Shown here in pieces: positions 54,185 through 63,023 of a stretch of DNA of 64,000 bases. The notes under the pieces are model-generated. The model worked only from the letters and a program-made list of their open reading frames with translations. It was not told the DNA's origin and made no database searches. Made by a program: the position numbers and the translations under genes. Position 1 is the first letter of the stretch. Every line of letters starts with the position of its first letter. The stretch spans positions 186,001-250,000 of the forward strand of contig NZ_JAKCFI010000010.1 of assembly GCF_021412625.1 (NCBI RefSeq), in the 5' to 3' direction. Origin of the DNA: Myxococcus stipitatus (GTDB lineage Bacteria > Myxococcota > Myxococcia > Myxococcales > Myxococcaceae).

Positions 54185-57100
54185 ATGAGACAGAGGACTC
54201 TGGGATGGCGAGCGCTTCGAGCGCGTCCCGGTACGGTCGCGGTATTCGTGGGTGGCATGCTGTTGGCCGTCGGTGCCGTCGCGGTCGACGACGGTGGCAC
54301 GCTACCAACCGAGGAGGTGGCCCAGCAGGTGGATGATGCCACGCTCAATCCCCAGCAGCCGCTGGGGGGGCCGGCGGCGTATGGGGCTTCCGAGGAGAGC
54401 CAGGTCTCGCTTGGCTCGCTCAAGCCGAAATACACCCAGGCGGACATCTCCCTGAAGGGGCCCGTGGGGACGTTGACGCTGAGCCATACGTCGATTGGAG
54501 GCGTCAGCTCGCTGAACAAGTATGGAGTGCCCGGAGGGCGGCCCGCGCCGTTCGGCTATATCGACGGCTTCGGTACGCCGGCCAAGCCGCGGATGAGGTG
54601 GGTGCACAACTTCCACAGCTTCATCGTCCAGCGAGAGGAGACGCAGCTTCCTTGTCCGCCCGGAGAGGAGTGCCTGACGTCCATCTATTGGGATGTGTAT
54701 GGGGGGCCGGTCGGAGCGGTGAAGACCTTCAGCTTCTGCGAGCAGCTGAGCTGCTTCGCCGCGAGTGGTTCGGAGCAGAACGTCCGCCTCCAGAACCTGG
54801 GTGGCGCGTTGATCGTCCACGCCAAGGACGGACGATACGTCTACACGCTGGAGAATCCCGGCTCTGAGCCGACGGCGAACAACATCTGGCTCCTGCGCTT
54901 CATCGAGCCTCCTCAATATGACGAAGCCAGCTGTCCTCCCAACTACCGGGAGGACGCGGGAGTGGACTTCGCGGCCTCGTGCCACCGGCGGATCGCGCGC
55001 CTGTTCTACGAGGTCCCCTCGGAGTGTGCCCAGGGGACGGCGGAGGAGGTCGCGCAGACGCTGGGGGCGACCTCCCAGCTGCTCAGGTCGGCGGTAGCGA
55101 CCAACGGAGCCAAGCTGGTCTTCAAGTATCAGCGCCTCCCGTCGCGGGTCACGGACCTGGTGCACAAGAGCCATGAGTGCGTCTTGAGCACGGTGGACCT
55201 GGTCGCGAGGGACGGCACGGTGGAGTCGTCGGCCGTGACGTATCAATACGAGCAGGTCACTGACGCCTCGGGGACCCACGCCGTGGCGGGACAGCTCGCG
55301 GGCGTCGAATATCCCGACCAGACCGGGGGGCAGCCGACGGGCACGCGGCTGGAGTACAGCTATCAGTCGTCAGCCGACGCCGGTGTCTGGAGCATCAAGA
55401 AGGACGGGGTCCAGGTCGTGCGACAGGTCCTCGGCGAGCGTGGGATTGTCGTCGAGGACTCCGATGGACAGGGCAACCTGGCCGCGAAGAACCACTACAC
55501 GGTCACCGCGGAGGACAACGGTTGTGCGCCCGGTGTCTTCTCGGCGACGACGGGGGCCTGCAAGCAGCAGGACCATTTCTTCACCACACAGGGGAGGACC
55601 CGGGGGGATGGAACAGGCCTGCTCGCGAGCGAGGTGAAGAGCCAGTTCTCCATGAGCCTGTGGGGAAAGGACCCCGTGGGAGACCAGGGGCCCATCCTGA
55701 ACAACACGCTGACGACCGTGCAGTGTGATGGAATCCCCTGCCTTGGAGCCGAGACCGAGGCCTCGCGGTCGAGCTGGTTCATCGTGGAGCGGGAGATCAC
55801 GGCCACGCGCACGGTGGAGGCCCCAGCCGGGATTCGCCATCCCAACGGCGCGTATACCGTCTTCAAGCAGGAGCTGCCGGCGGACACGAGCTTGCGGACC
55901 AAGCCGTTCCTCCCACCCATGGAGCTGCAACGCGTTCAGGAAGGAGCGCTGTCTGACGGTGGCAACTCGGCCCTCCTGAGCCGGGACTATACGTATACCT
56001 ATGGCGGCGTGGGGCGCGCGGCCAATGAGCGGGCGTATGAGCAGCTCATCGAGACGAGCTCTGCGGCGTCCACGTTCAGCGACGAGGACTCCAACCTGGT
56101 CCAAGGGGTGCGGCGCCAGTACGACCCGGTGACGAACCGACTCACGGGGATGGTGCGGACCGGCTATACGATGAAGTTCTCCCCGCAGACGTTGGCGTGG
56201 AGCCGGGTCCCACGCTCGGTGGGAACGTTCTACCTGACCCAGAATGTCTGTGAGAGCCAGCCCACGAATGACTCGCTCGGGCGGGTCCGGGCGGTGGTCG
56301 GGCCGTGTGACGTGGCGAGTGCGCAGTCCACCAGTTGTGCGGCGGGGACGACGGTTCCCCTCGCCATCTACGACTACTGGAGCGCGTCGGAGACGGGGGA
56401 CCGCGCGGGACGGCTGAAGTCGAAGTCGGTCTACCCCAACGGGTGCGGCTCCACGCCCATTGTCACGACCTATGACGAGTACGACCCGCGTGGGCGCCTG
56501 CTCCAGACCACGGACGCCAACGGGGGCGTCACCCGGTATGAGTACGAGGGAACCAAGCTGGTGAAGAAGATCGCAGCCTTCGGAAACACCAACCTGGAGG
56601 CGACGACCGAGTACGGCTACGACGACAACGCGACACATGGCGACTACGTGCGCCACCCGGATGGGCGCTACGAGGTGTTGTGCTACCGGAAGAACACGTT
56701 GCCGGAACAGGGATGCAAGGGTGGTGAGCTGACGACCCTGCTGCAGTGGAAGGCGACGTCTGCCTCTGCGGGCGGTGCGACACATTCCGAGCGGGTGGAT
56801 TACACCTATCACCTCGGGAAGCTGCGCAGTGAGACGTTCCGGGATGCCTCCAATCAGGTGCGTCGCACCCGCTACTACGAGGGGGATCCGCTGGAGCGGC
56901 AGACGTTCGAGGCGTGGGGGGCTGCGGGGCCCTCGGTTCCCTCGGAGACCCGCTACACGCAGACGAGCCTCTTCGACGCGCAGGGAAACAAGGTGGGGTT
57001 GGGCTCCCCCTACCAGCCCGCGGCGGCCGAGCCGGAGCCGTTGTGCGGAGGCTTCGACCCGAACAGCCTGGGCCAGGGCGTGCAGCGGCGGCCCGCGAGC

Positions 57101-60100
57101 CCGCACTGCAAGGCTTTCGCCTACGACCGGCTGAACAGGCTCGCGGGGTTGCTCGAGCCGATCGACGGCGCGAGCAACACGGGTGACGCGGCCAAGATGT
57201 GCATGTCCTACGACGCCGCTGGAAACCTGCGAAGCGTTCGACAGGGATGCCCTCGGGGGACGGGCTCGGCGGGGGATTGCAGTGTGTGCACCCAGCCCGT
57301 GACGGAGTACCGGCATGACGACTTCGGAAACGTCGTACGCGTGGATGCCCCTTGGGGGACAGGACCCAAGCCGTCCCTGACGGTGCCCGCGGAGCGCGGC
57401 CGTTACCTGTACGAGTACGATGCGGCGGGGAATCTGGTTCGTAAACAGACGCCGGTCATGGCGGCGGCCGCCGTCCCGCAGTGGGTCGAGAACGGTTACG
57501 ACCAGATGAAGCGCCTCTTGAAGTCAGAGGCGGTCAAGTCCGTGAACGGAGTCGAGTCCCGGGAGACGCTCTTCACGTACTTCTACGACCAGGCAGTGAC
57601 ACCCCCATGGGGTTGTCCGGGTTACGCCGCGAGCAAGCCCTCCAATGCGATGGGTCGGGCACAGGTCCTCATCGATTCGTTCGGGGACAGTTGGTACAGG
57701 TACGACGCTCACGGCAATCTCATCGCTACGTATCGCAGCAGGGCCAGTTCGACCTCTCGGAGCACTCCGAGCACGGTGATGTGCTACGACGCGGCAGGGA
57801 AGGATTTCCCGAATACTTTCGCCTACTACGACCGTGCCGGGCGCATGCTGACCGAGGTGTATCCCGGGGGACGCACCATTCAATATAACTACTCCGCGAC
57901 GGCGACCGGGCTTTCGCATCGCATCCAGTCGATCTCGGTCGTCCAGTACTCGGGGACGGTCTGGAGCGGCTATCTGCCCATCGTGGAGGAGATCAAATGG
58001 GAGCCGTTCGGAGGCGTGCGTTCGTACGTCTTCATTGCCAGCAAGGCGGCGACCGGAGCGCAGCGGGCGCGTGTCGAGTATCACACCGGTGGGACGAATC
58101 AGCCGCTCGCGAGCTGCAGCGGCACGTCTTTCACGAGCGCAGGTGACACGACCGGGCGCATCTCGGGCCTCACGGTCTCGAGGAGTGAGGCGGGTGGGAG
58201 CCTGGGGGACCTCTTCAAGCGTGCGTACACCTGGAAGGGAGACCAGCTCATCCAGGAAGACACCTGCTTGCTGGAGACGGGGAGCGTGCCGCCCATGAGC
58301 ATCCGTTACGCGGATGCCACCTCGGGGGCCTCGGGGTACGACGCGCGGCTGCAGCTGAAGCACGCACACCGTGTCTCGAACGCTTCCGCGAACGCGGGCG
58401 GGGCGTACTCGGGCCGCGCGTATCAGTACGACGCACGCGGTAACCGGACCCAGGATGTGCAGGACGGCTGGAGCTTCAAGAGCGAGTATTCGACGGATGG
58501 CTCTCGTGTCGACCGACTGACGACGCGCTACCTCGAGGGCAAGCAGTGCGGTGGTTCCATCTGCGCGCCGCGCCTGTCGCTGACGCAGCGTTACGGCTAC
58601 GACGCCGATGGGCGAGTGGAGGTGGTCCACACGTACAAGCGGGTCACGGACAGCACGCTGACGACGCCATTCTTCTCCTTGAGTCTGGATGCCGACCTGG
58701 ACGGCGCGCACGCGGCGATTGGGGCCGTCTATCGCCAGGTGTCGGACTCCGAGGGACGAACCTACGAGTACTTCTACGACGCCAAGGGGCGGCGCCGGTT
58801 GAAGCGCTATGGCATGAACACGCCTCAAGGTGTGCTCGAGGACGAATTCTTCTATGCGGGGACCCGCTTGCTGGAGGACTGGGGGAACACGACGGTGGAC
58901 CCGAGCACCGCGGATTCCGTGCGTGACGAGTACATCTGGCTGGATGGGCGTCCGATTGCGTTCATCAAGTCGCGGGTGAACAGGACGACCACGCAGGGAC
59001 AGCGCGCCGAGGACTTCGTGGGGGATTGTTCGCGGAACGGTGAGTCGGCGCCGTGTGGGCTGTATTTCCTCGTCGCGGACAACCTGGGGAAGCCCGTGTT
59101 GGCGTTCGATGCCTATCGTCGGGTGACTGGCGTGGCGGATTATGACCCGTACGGCCACGTCAACCGGACGACCCAGGTCGCGGACTCACCCGTGCTGGGG
59201 GCCGGGCAGGATGCACTGATGGCGACGGCGCAGGTGCCGAGTTCCGGTTCGCTGGTCACTCAGGTGCGTGCTCGCTTCCCGGTCCTGGACATGGAGGGGG
59301 GGAGCGGCGTGTATCTGGCCGATGAGAGTGGGGCGCTGCTGAGCGGGGTGGACGGGCAGTCTTCCCTGCTGTCCGACGCGACCGCGCACAACGCTGTTTC
59401 TCGCTGGGTCGTACCGAGTTCGACGGGGACCGTGCAGGTTCGCTTCCAGTCGGCCGCCGACTCCGGCGACGTCCAGGACGTGGTCCTGGGAGGCATGGAG
59501 TACCGGCGGTTCCAGGCCGGGGCAACGCCGGTGTGGCCTCGGCTGCGCTTCCCTGGGCAGTACCATGACGAAGAGACGGACTTCTTCGAGAACTGGAATC
59601 GCTTCTATGACCCGAGCGTGGGACGGTACCTCGGGCCAGAGCCGAAGGCCCAGGAGCCTTCCTGGATGCTCGAGGAGGTGGCCAAGGGACGGAGCCCGTT
59701 CATCTACGTCTATGCGAACAACAACCCCGTGGGCTTCATCGACCCGGAGGGGCTCTGGACTTTCAGCGTCGGGGTGTCTGCAAACCTGTGGCTGATCCTT
59801 GGGCCAGAAGTCTCACTCCAGATCGTCGTGGACGGTGAGACGAACGTCGAACTGCATGGAAGCGTAGGTGGGAAGCTTGGATTTGGAGGGGGACTCGGCG
59901 GTGGGATGCACTACTCGCTGAATCTGGATGCCGAAACCGTCGATGATTTGGAAGGAGTGGGCACCGCTGCCTCGTTCGATCTTGGACCTGTGTCTGCGGG
60001 ACTCGGTGCATCGGTTACAGATTCAGGATTGGTTGGCCCATCCCTCAATTTCAGCGGCTTCCCGGGAGTGGGGCTGGGGCTTGGACCCTACGCTGAACTC

Positions 60101-60133
60101 AACTATACTTGGGAGCTGTTCGAATTCAGGTGA
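54185..60133 (+). CDS. Exported RHS/YD-repeat protein with variable C-terminal tip
   Basis: A 1982-residue protein with a signal-like N-terminus (VAVFVGGMLLAVGAVAVDD). ATG 54185 is chosen as the Met closest to that helix; ATG 54173 is also possible. Dozens of YD-type repeats follow, for example YDPRGRLLQTTDANG, YEYDAAGNLVRKQTP and YQYDARGNRTQD. The RHS core has DNLGKPVLAFDAYRRVTG, WNRFYDPSVGRYLGPEP and YVYANNNPVGFIDPEGLW, the last containing the DPxGL self-cleavage-type site (D1853). About 130 extra residues are inserted inside the core (1657-1786). The tip (1859-1982) is glycine-rich and beta-like (GSVGGKLGFGGGLGGGMHYS) with no known toxin motif. RHS proteins form a shell around a toxic tip. 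No VgrG or T6SS gene is nearby. Confidence 0.88.
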   Translation: MRQRTLGWRALRARPGTVAVFVGGMLLAVGAVAVDDGGTLPTEEVAQQVDDATLNPQQPLGGPAAYGASEESQVSLGSLKPKYTQADISLKGPVGTLTLSHTSIGGVSSLNKYGVPGGRPAPFGYIDGFGTPAKPRMRWVHNFHSFIVQREETQLPCPPGEECLTSIYWDVYGGPVGAVKTFSFCEQLSCFAASGSEQNVRLQNLGGALIVHAKDGRYVYTLENPGSEPTANNIWLLRFIEPPQYDEASCPPNYREDAGVDFAASCHRRIARLFYEVPSECAQGTAEEVAQTLGATSQLLRSAVATNGAKLVFKYQRLPSRVTDLVHKSHECVLSTVDLVARDGTVESSAVTYQYEQVTDASGTHAVAGQLAGVEYPDQTGGQPTGTRLEYSYQSSADAGVWSIKKDGVQVVRQVLGERGIVVEDSDGQGNLAAKNHYTVTAEDNGCAPGVFSATTGACKQQDHFFTTQGRTRGDGTGLLASEVKSQFSMSLWGKDPVGDQGPILNNTLTTVQCDGIPCLGAETEASRSSWFIVEREITATRTVEAPAGIRHPNGAYTVFKQELPADTSLRTKPFLPPMELQRVQEGALSDGGNSALLSRDYTYTYGGVGRAANERAYEQLIETSSAASTFSDEDSNLVQGVRRQYDPVTNRLTGMVRTGYTMKFSPQTLAWSRVPRSVGTFYLTQNVCESQPTNDSLGRVRAVVGPCDVASAQSTSCAAGTTVPLAIYDYWSASETGDRAGRLKSKSVYPNGCGSTPIVTTYDEYDPRGRLLQTTDANGGVTRYEYEGTKLVKKIAAFGNTNLEATTEYGYDDNATHGDYVRHPDGRYEVLCYRKNTLPEQGCKGGELTTLLQWKATSASAGGATHSERVDYTYHLGKLRSETFRDASNQVRRTRYYEGDPLERQTFEAWGAAGPSVPSETRYTQTSLFDAQGNKVGLGSPYQPAAAEPEPLCGGFDPNSLGQGVQRRPASPHCKAFAYDRLNRLAGLLEPIDGASNTGDAAKMCMSYDAAGNLRSVRQGCPRGTGSAGDCSVCTQPVTEYRHDDFGNVVRVDAPWGTGPKPSLTVPAERGRYLYEYDAAGNLVRKQTPVMAAAAVPQWVENGYDQMKRLLKSEAVKSVNGVESRETLFTYFYDQAVTPPWGCPGYAASKPSNAMGRAQVLIDSFGDSWYRYDAHGNLIATYRSRASSTSRSTPSTVMCYDAAGKDFPNTFAYYDRAGRMLTEVYPGGRTIQYNYSATATGLSHRIQSISVVQYSGTVWSGYLPIVEEIKWEPFGGVRSYVFIASKAATGAQRARVEYHTGGTNQPLASCSGTSFTSAGDTTGRISGLTVSRSEAGGSLGDLFKRAYTWKGDQLIQEDTCLLETGSVPPMSIRYADATSGASGYDARLQLKHAHRVSNASANAGGAYSGRAYQYDARGNRTQDVQDGWSFKSEYSTDGSRVDRLTTRYLEGKQCGGSICAPRLSLTQRYGYDADGRVEVVHTYKRVTDSTLTTPFFSLSLDADLDGAHAAIGAVYRQVSDSEGRTYEYFYDAKGRRRLKRYGMNTPQGVLEDEFFYAGTRLLEDWGNTTVDPSTADSVRDEYIWLDGRPIAFIKSRVNRTTTQGQRAEDFVGDCSRNGESAPCGLYFLVADNLGKPVLAFDAYRRVTGVADYDPYGHVNRTTQVADSPVLGAGQDALMATAQVPSSGSLVTQVRARFPVLDMEGGSGVYLADESGALLSGVDGQSSLLSDATAHNAVSRWVVPSSTGTVQVRFQSAADSGDVQDVVLGGMEYRRFQAGATPVWPRLRFPGQYHDEETDFFENWNRFYDPSVGRYLGPEPKAQEPSWMLEEVAKGRSPFIYVYANNNPVGFIDPEGLWTFSVGVSANLWLILGPEVSLQIVVDGETNVELHGSVGGKLGFGGGLGGGMHYSLNLDAETVDDLEGVGTAASFDLGPVSAGLGASVTDSGLVGPSLNFSGFPGVGLGLGPYAELNYTWELFEFR

Positions 60134-60226
60134 TGATGGACGAAGCATGATTCCTGGCGTCCAGTCGTGGCTTGATGGGTCGTGGTGTCAAGGTGCTTCT
60201 GGAATTCGGGTCGCCGGTTGATTGAT

Positions 60227-60270
60227 GGAATGAGTCGAGGCTGGTGTAGCTACTTGCCTCGACTCATTCC
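60227..60270. terminator. Perfect 14-bp hairpin between RHS gene and the small membrane gene
   Basis: GGAATGAGTCGAGG (60227-60240) and its exact reverse complement (60257-60270) flank a 16-base loop. It lies in the 221-base gap between the RHS stop and the small ORF. Without a T-run it is not a classical Rho-independent terminator, but the stem is strong enough to separate or attenuate transcription of the two genes. A recombination or regulatory role is also possible. Confidence 0.55.
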
Positions 60271-60354
60271 GGAGGCGCTCTGTCGTTCAGGATGAAGTCG
60301 TGCGATGCCTTGTTGTTGACTGAAGAGCGTGGAACGCGAGGAAGTGAGCGAGAC

Positions 60355-60618
60355 ATGAGGGAGATTGGGTACTCAGAGATTGCCTTCTGGGGAAGCGCGC
60401 TCCTCCTTACGAGTGGATTCATCGGCATGCGCATCCTGACGGGGGTAGCGATTGAAGGTCGCTGGCCTCGTGGCTTGCGTGAGTGGTGGATTTATCTGTT
60501 CTTGATGGGGGATATACGTTCTCGTCGGATGCAGTTGTTTGCGATTCTGTGGTTCTTTGCTTGCGGCGCTGCGGCGATCATCTACTCTCAAGTGGTATTG
60601 GGCTTGAAGTCGGACTGA
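60355..60618 (+). CDS. Small two-TM membrane protein, candidate immunity protein
   Basis: An 87-residue protein with two hydrophobic helices (about residues 8-27 and 60-82), a short basic hinge (GDIRSRRMQ) and a polar C-terminus. ATG 60355 follows a GAGGAAG by about ten bases; an in-frame ATG 60292 is an alternative. It is the first gene after the RHS tip, in a stretch much lower in GC than the surroundings (27 of 60 and 32 of 60 bases G+C at 60481-60600). Small membrane proteins are the usual immunity partners of membrane-active polymorphic toxins, so this is a reasonable inference. No named family is recognised, and an unrelated hypothetical protein cannot be excluded. Confidence 0.45.
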   Translation: MREIGYSEIAFWGSALLLTSGFIGMRILTGVAIEGRWPRGLREWWIYLFLMGDIRSRRMQLFAILWFFACGAAAIIYSQVVLGLKSD

Positions 60619-60715
60619 GTCGTGAGGGAGTGTGTGGAGCTACCTCGAATGGGCCTCTCCCTGAAGTGCTCGGTGGTCCCGAATCGTCGTGGGACGTACT
60701 AGGCTCTAGCGACGG

Positions 60716-61918
60716 ATGAAGCCCGTTTCTCAGGAACTTGAGCCGAACCGCCTCTCGGCGCATCTCCCCGCGCTGGACGGGCTGCGCGGCATCGCCGTGC
60801 TGATGGTGATTGCGTACCACTCTCTGGGCGAGATTCGGACCGCGTCGATCGGCTCGGTGTTCCAGACGGGGTGGGCGGGGGTCGACCTCTTCTTCGTCCT
60901 CTCGGGGTTCCTCATCACCGGCATCCTGCTGAGGACCCGGACTCATGACGGATACTTCCGCGCGTTCTTCGCCCGCCGGGCCCTGCGCATCTGGCCGCTC
61001 TATCTCCTGCTGCTGGCGTTCACCTTCGGCGTCATGGGGCGGTGGCTGCCCGCGCTGGCATTCGACACCCAGCGGTATCCGTGGTGGCTCTACGCGCTGT
61101 ACCTCCAGAACATCGGACTGGGGGAGTTCGGTCCGCCTCCGCTGAACGTGACGTGGTCGCTGGCCATCGAGGAGCAGTTCTACCTGGTGTGGCCGCTCCT
61201 CGTGTTCTTCCTGAGGCCAGCGCAGCTGCGGGCTCTCCTCTGCTCGATCATTCTGCTCTCCCCTGTCGCGCGCTGCGCGGCGTTGCTCCAGGGCGCTTCG
61301 CCCCACTGGCTCTATGTCTTCCCCCTTCTCCGACTCGATGGGCTCGCCCTGGGGGGGCTCCTGGCGCTGGGCATCGAGGAAGGGCGCTTTACGCCCGAGG
61401 GATTGGCGCGCTGGGGACGACGACTCGCGCTCCCCATGCTGCTCGCGGCCTTCGGACTCGGCACGGTGTTCTTCGACCGGGCTCACTCGATACACACCCG
61501 CGAGGCACTCGTGGGATTCGGGGGGCCTGTCGTCCGCGCGGGACTGCTGGTAGCGCTCTACTCGCTCTGGAGTGGCGGCTTCGCCAGCCTGCTCGGATGG
61601 GTCCTCTCCGGCCGCGCCCGGGGCGTCCAGGATGTGCTCGAATCGCGACTCCTGCGTCTCATGGGACAGCTGAGCTACGGCCTCTACCTGTTCCACGCGC
61701 TCGTCTTTCCGCTCGGCGCCGCGTACACGCGGCCCATCTTCTCCAGCCTCATCCCATCGAGCGTCGTGGCCACCGCGCTCTCGTTCGCGTTCGAGTATGG
61801 GGTCTTGTTGCTGCTCACCTGTCTGTCGTGGCGCTTCTTCGAGCAACCCCTGCTGCGTCTCAAGGAGCGCTTCAAGACGTCCGAGGCTCCGGGAAAGGGG
61901 CTCCCTGCGTCTGTTTGA
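60716..61918 (+). CDS. Acyltransferase-3 family membrane protein (OafA-like)
   Basis: A 400-residue protein with about ten hydrophobic helices. PALDGLRGIAVLMVIAYHSL holds the catalytic-type His of acyltransferase-3 proteins, followed by GVDLFFVLSGFLITGILLR, the RRALRIWPLYLLLL segment and NVTWSLAIEEQFYLVWPLL, all hallmark motifs. These proteins O-acetylate or otherwise acylate sugars of surface glycans using acyl-CoA. It starts at ATG 60716, in a weakly conserved context, and converges on the second acyltransferase (22-base gap between stops). Confidence 0.92.
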   Translation: MKPVSQELEPNRLSAHLPALDGLRGIAVLMVIAYHSLGEIRTASIGSVFQTGWAGVDLFFVLSGFLITGILLRTRTHDGYFRAFFARRALRIWPLYLLLLAFTFGVMGRWLPALAFDTQRYPWWLYALYLQNIGLGEFGPPPLNVTWSLAIEEQFYLVWPLLVFFLRPAQLRALLCSIILLSPVARCAALLQGASPHWLYVFPLLRLDGLALGGLLALGIEEGRFTPEGLARWGRRLALPMLLAAFGLGTVFFDRAHSIHTREALVGFGGPVVRAGLLVALYSLWSGGFASLLGWVLSGRARGVQDVLESRLLRLMGQLSYGLYLFHALVFPLGAAYTRPIFSSLIPSSVVATALSFAFEYGVLLLLTCLSWRFFEQPLLRLKERFKTSEAPGKGLPASV

Positions 61919-61940
61919 TACGCCCGGCGCTCGAAGCTGG

Positions 61941-63023
61941 TCAGGCGTGGGGACTCAGCGACGAGACGGTCGGTCTAGGTGTCTCCGGGCGCCACCTCAT
62001 CCTCAGCGCCCGTTGCTCGATGAGTCGCCAGGACAGGACTCCCAGCAGCCAGATCAGCGGCACTGCCAGCGCCGCGTTCCACCACCACGGCGTAGGGCCG
62101 CCCATCCACGCCGCGACTGTCTGTTGCACGGGGAATGCGTAGATGTAGACGCCGTACGAGATGTCTCCGCGTCGCCCGAAGTTCGCGAGCCGGCTGGGGA
62201 GGAAGGCGAGGTAGAGCACGAGATACGCGCCGAAGGAGCCCATCGCCACGCGGAGCCCCGTACCCATCATCGCCGTCACGATGAGGACCGCGGCGCTGAG
62301 CAATGCGAGCCAGGGATTCATGCGGACCCGGTCCCTCCAGAGGTAGAGGACGAGCCCTCCACCGAAGTAGAGGCCCAGCTCCGGCCAGAAGCCCAGCCGA
62401 CCGATGTGCAGGAGGGACATTCCGGCCGTCAGCGCCCACGCCACGAGCGCCCATGCGCGGCGCAGCAGCTTCGCCCGGCCGAGCGCGAGGACGAGGAGGT
62501 AGAAGCCCACCTCGTACTTCAGCGTCCAGAGCGAGCCGTTCACCGCGCCGACGTACACGTTCGTCTCGAACACGCCGGGCAGCGTCCACTGCGGTTCGAC
62601 GAGCAGGAGGTTGCGCGCGAGGAAGGTATAGGTGGCGGTGGCCGTGAAGTACTCCTTCAGCGGGAGCGTGGTCACCGCGCCGCCCAGCAGGAGTGCGGTC
62701 GCCAGCAGGGACACCGCGAGCCCCGGGAAGATGCGCAGCGCCCGCGCCTGGAGGAACGCGCGTGTATCGGGCGTGCGCTCCCAGCTCCGGGTGATGAGCA
62801 GCCCGCTGATGACCAGGAACACGGCCACACAGACGATTCCCAGACTGACCTGCCCGTGGCTGAACCCCGTCAGCGGCTCCGGCGTGCCCTTGGGGCCCTC
62901 TCCCAGCGGAAACGCATGACTGACGATGACACCCGTGGCCGCGGCAAAGCGCAGGAAGTCCAGGTTGTTGCCGCGGCCCTCGAGGCACTCGCGCAAGGTG
63001 GGGCGGGGCGGAGGCGTCGTCAT
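61941..63023 (-). CDS. Acyltransferase-3 family membrane protein
   Basis: A 360-residue membrane protein, a second acyltransferase-3 but of a different branch: NNLDFLRFAAATGVIVSHAF carries the catalytic-type His and CVAVFLVISGLLITRSWER, RALRIFPGLAVSLLATALLL and GSLWTLKYEVGFYLLVLALG are the equivalents of the usual motifs. ATG 63023 overlaps the upstream glycosyltransferase stop by four bases (ATGA), so it is translated with it. It presumably acylates the sugar or glycan built by its partner transferase. The start is set by this overlap. Confidence 0.88.
   Translation of the reverse strand: MTTPPPRPTLRECLEGRGNNLDFLRFAAATGVIVSHAFPLGEGPKGTPEPLTGFSHGQVSLGIVCVAVFLVISGLLITRSWERTPDTRAFLQARALRIFPGLAVSLLATALLLGGAVTTLPLKEYFTATATYTFLARNLLLVEPQWTLPGVFETNVYVGAVNGSLWTLKYEVGFYLLVLALGRAKLLRRAWALVAWALTAGMSLLHIGRLGFWPELGLYFGGGLVLYLWRDRVRMNPWLALLSAAVLIVTAMMGTGLRVAMGSFGAYLVLYLAFLPSRLANFGRRGDISYGVYIYAFPVQQTVAAWMGGPTPWWWNAALAVPLIWLLGVLSWRLIEQRALRMRWRPETPRPTVSSLSPHA

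Noticed and set aside
63020-63023. Possible frameshift joining the GT2 and acyltransferase genes
   Set aside because: Each protein is full length with its own complete motifs; the ATGA overlap is ordinary translational coupling.
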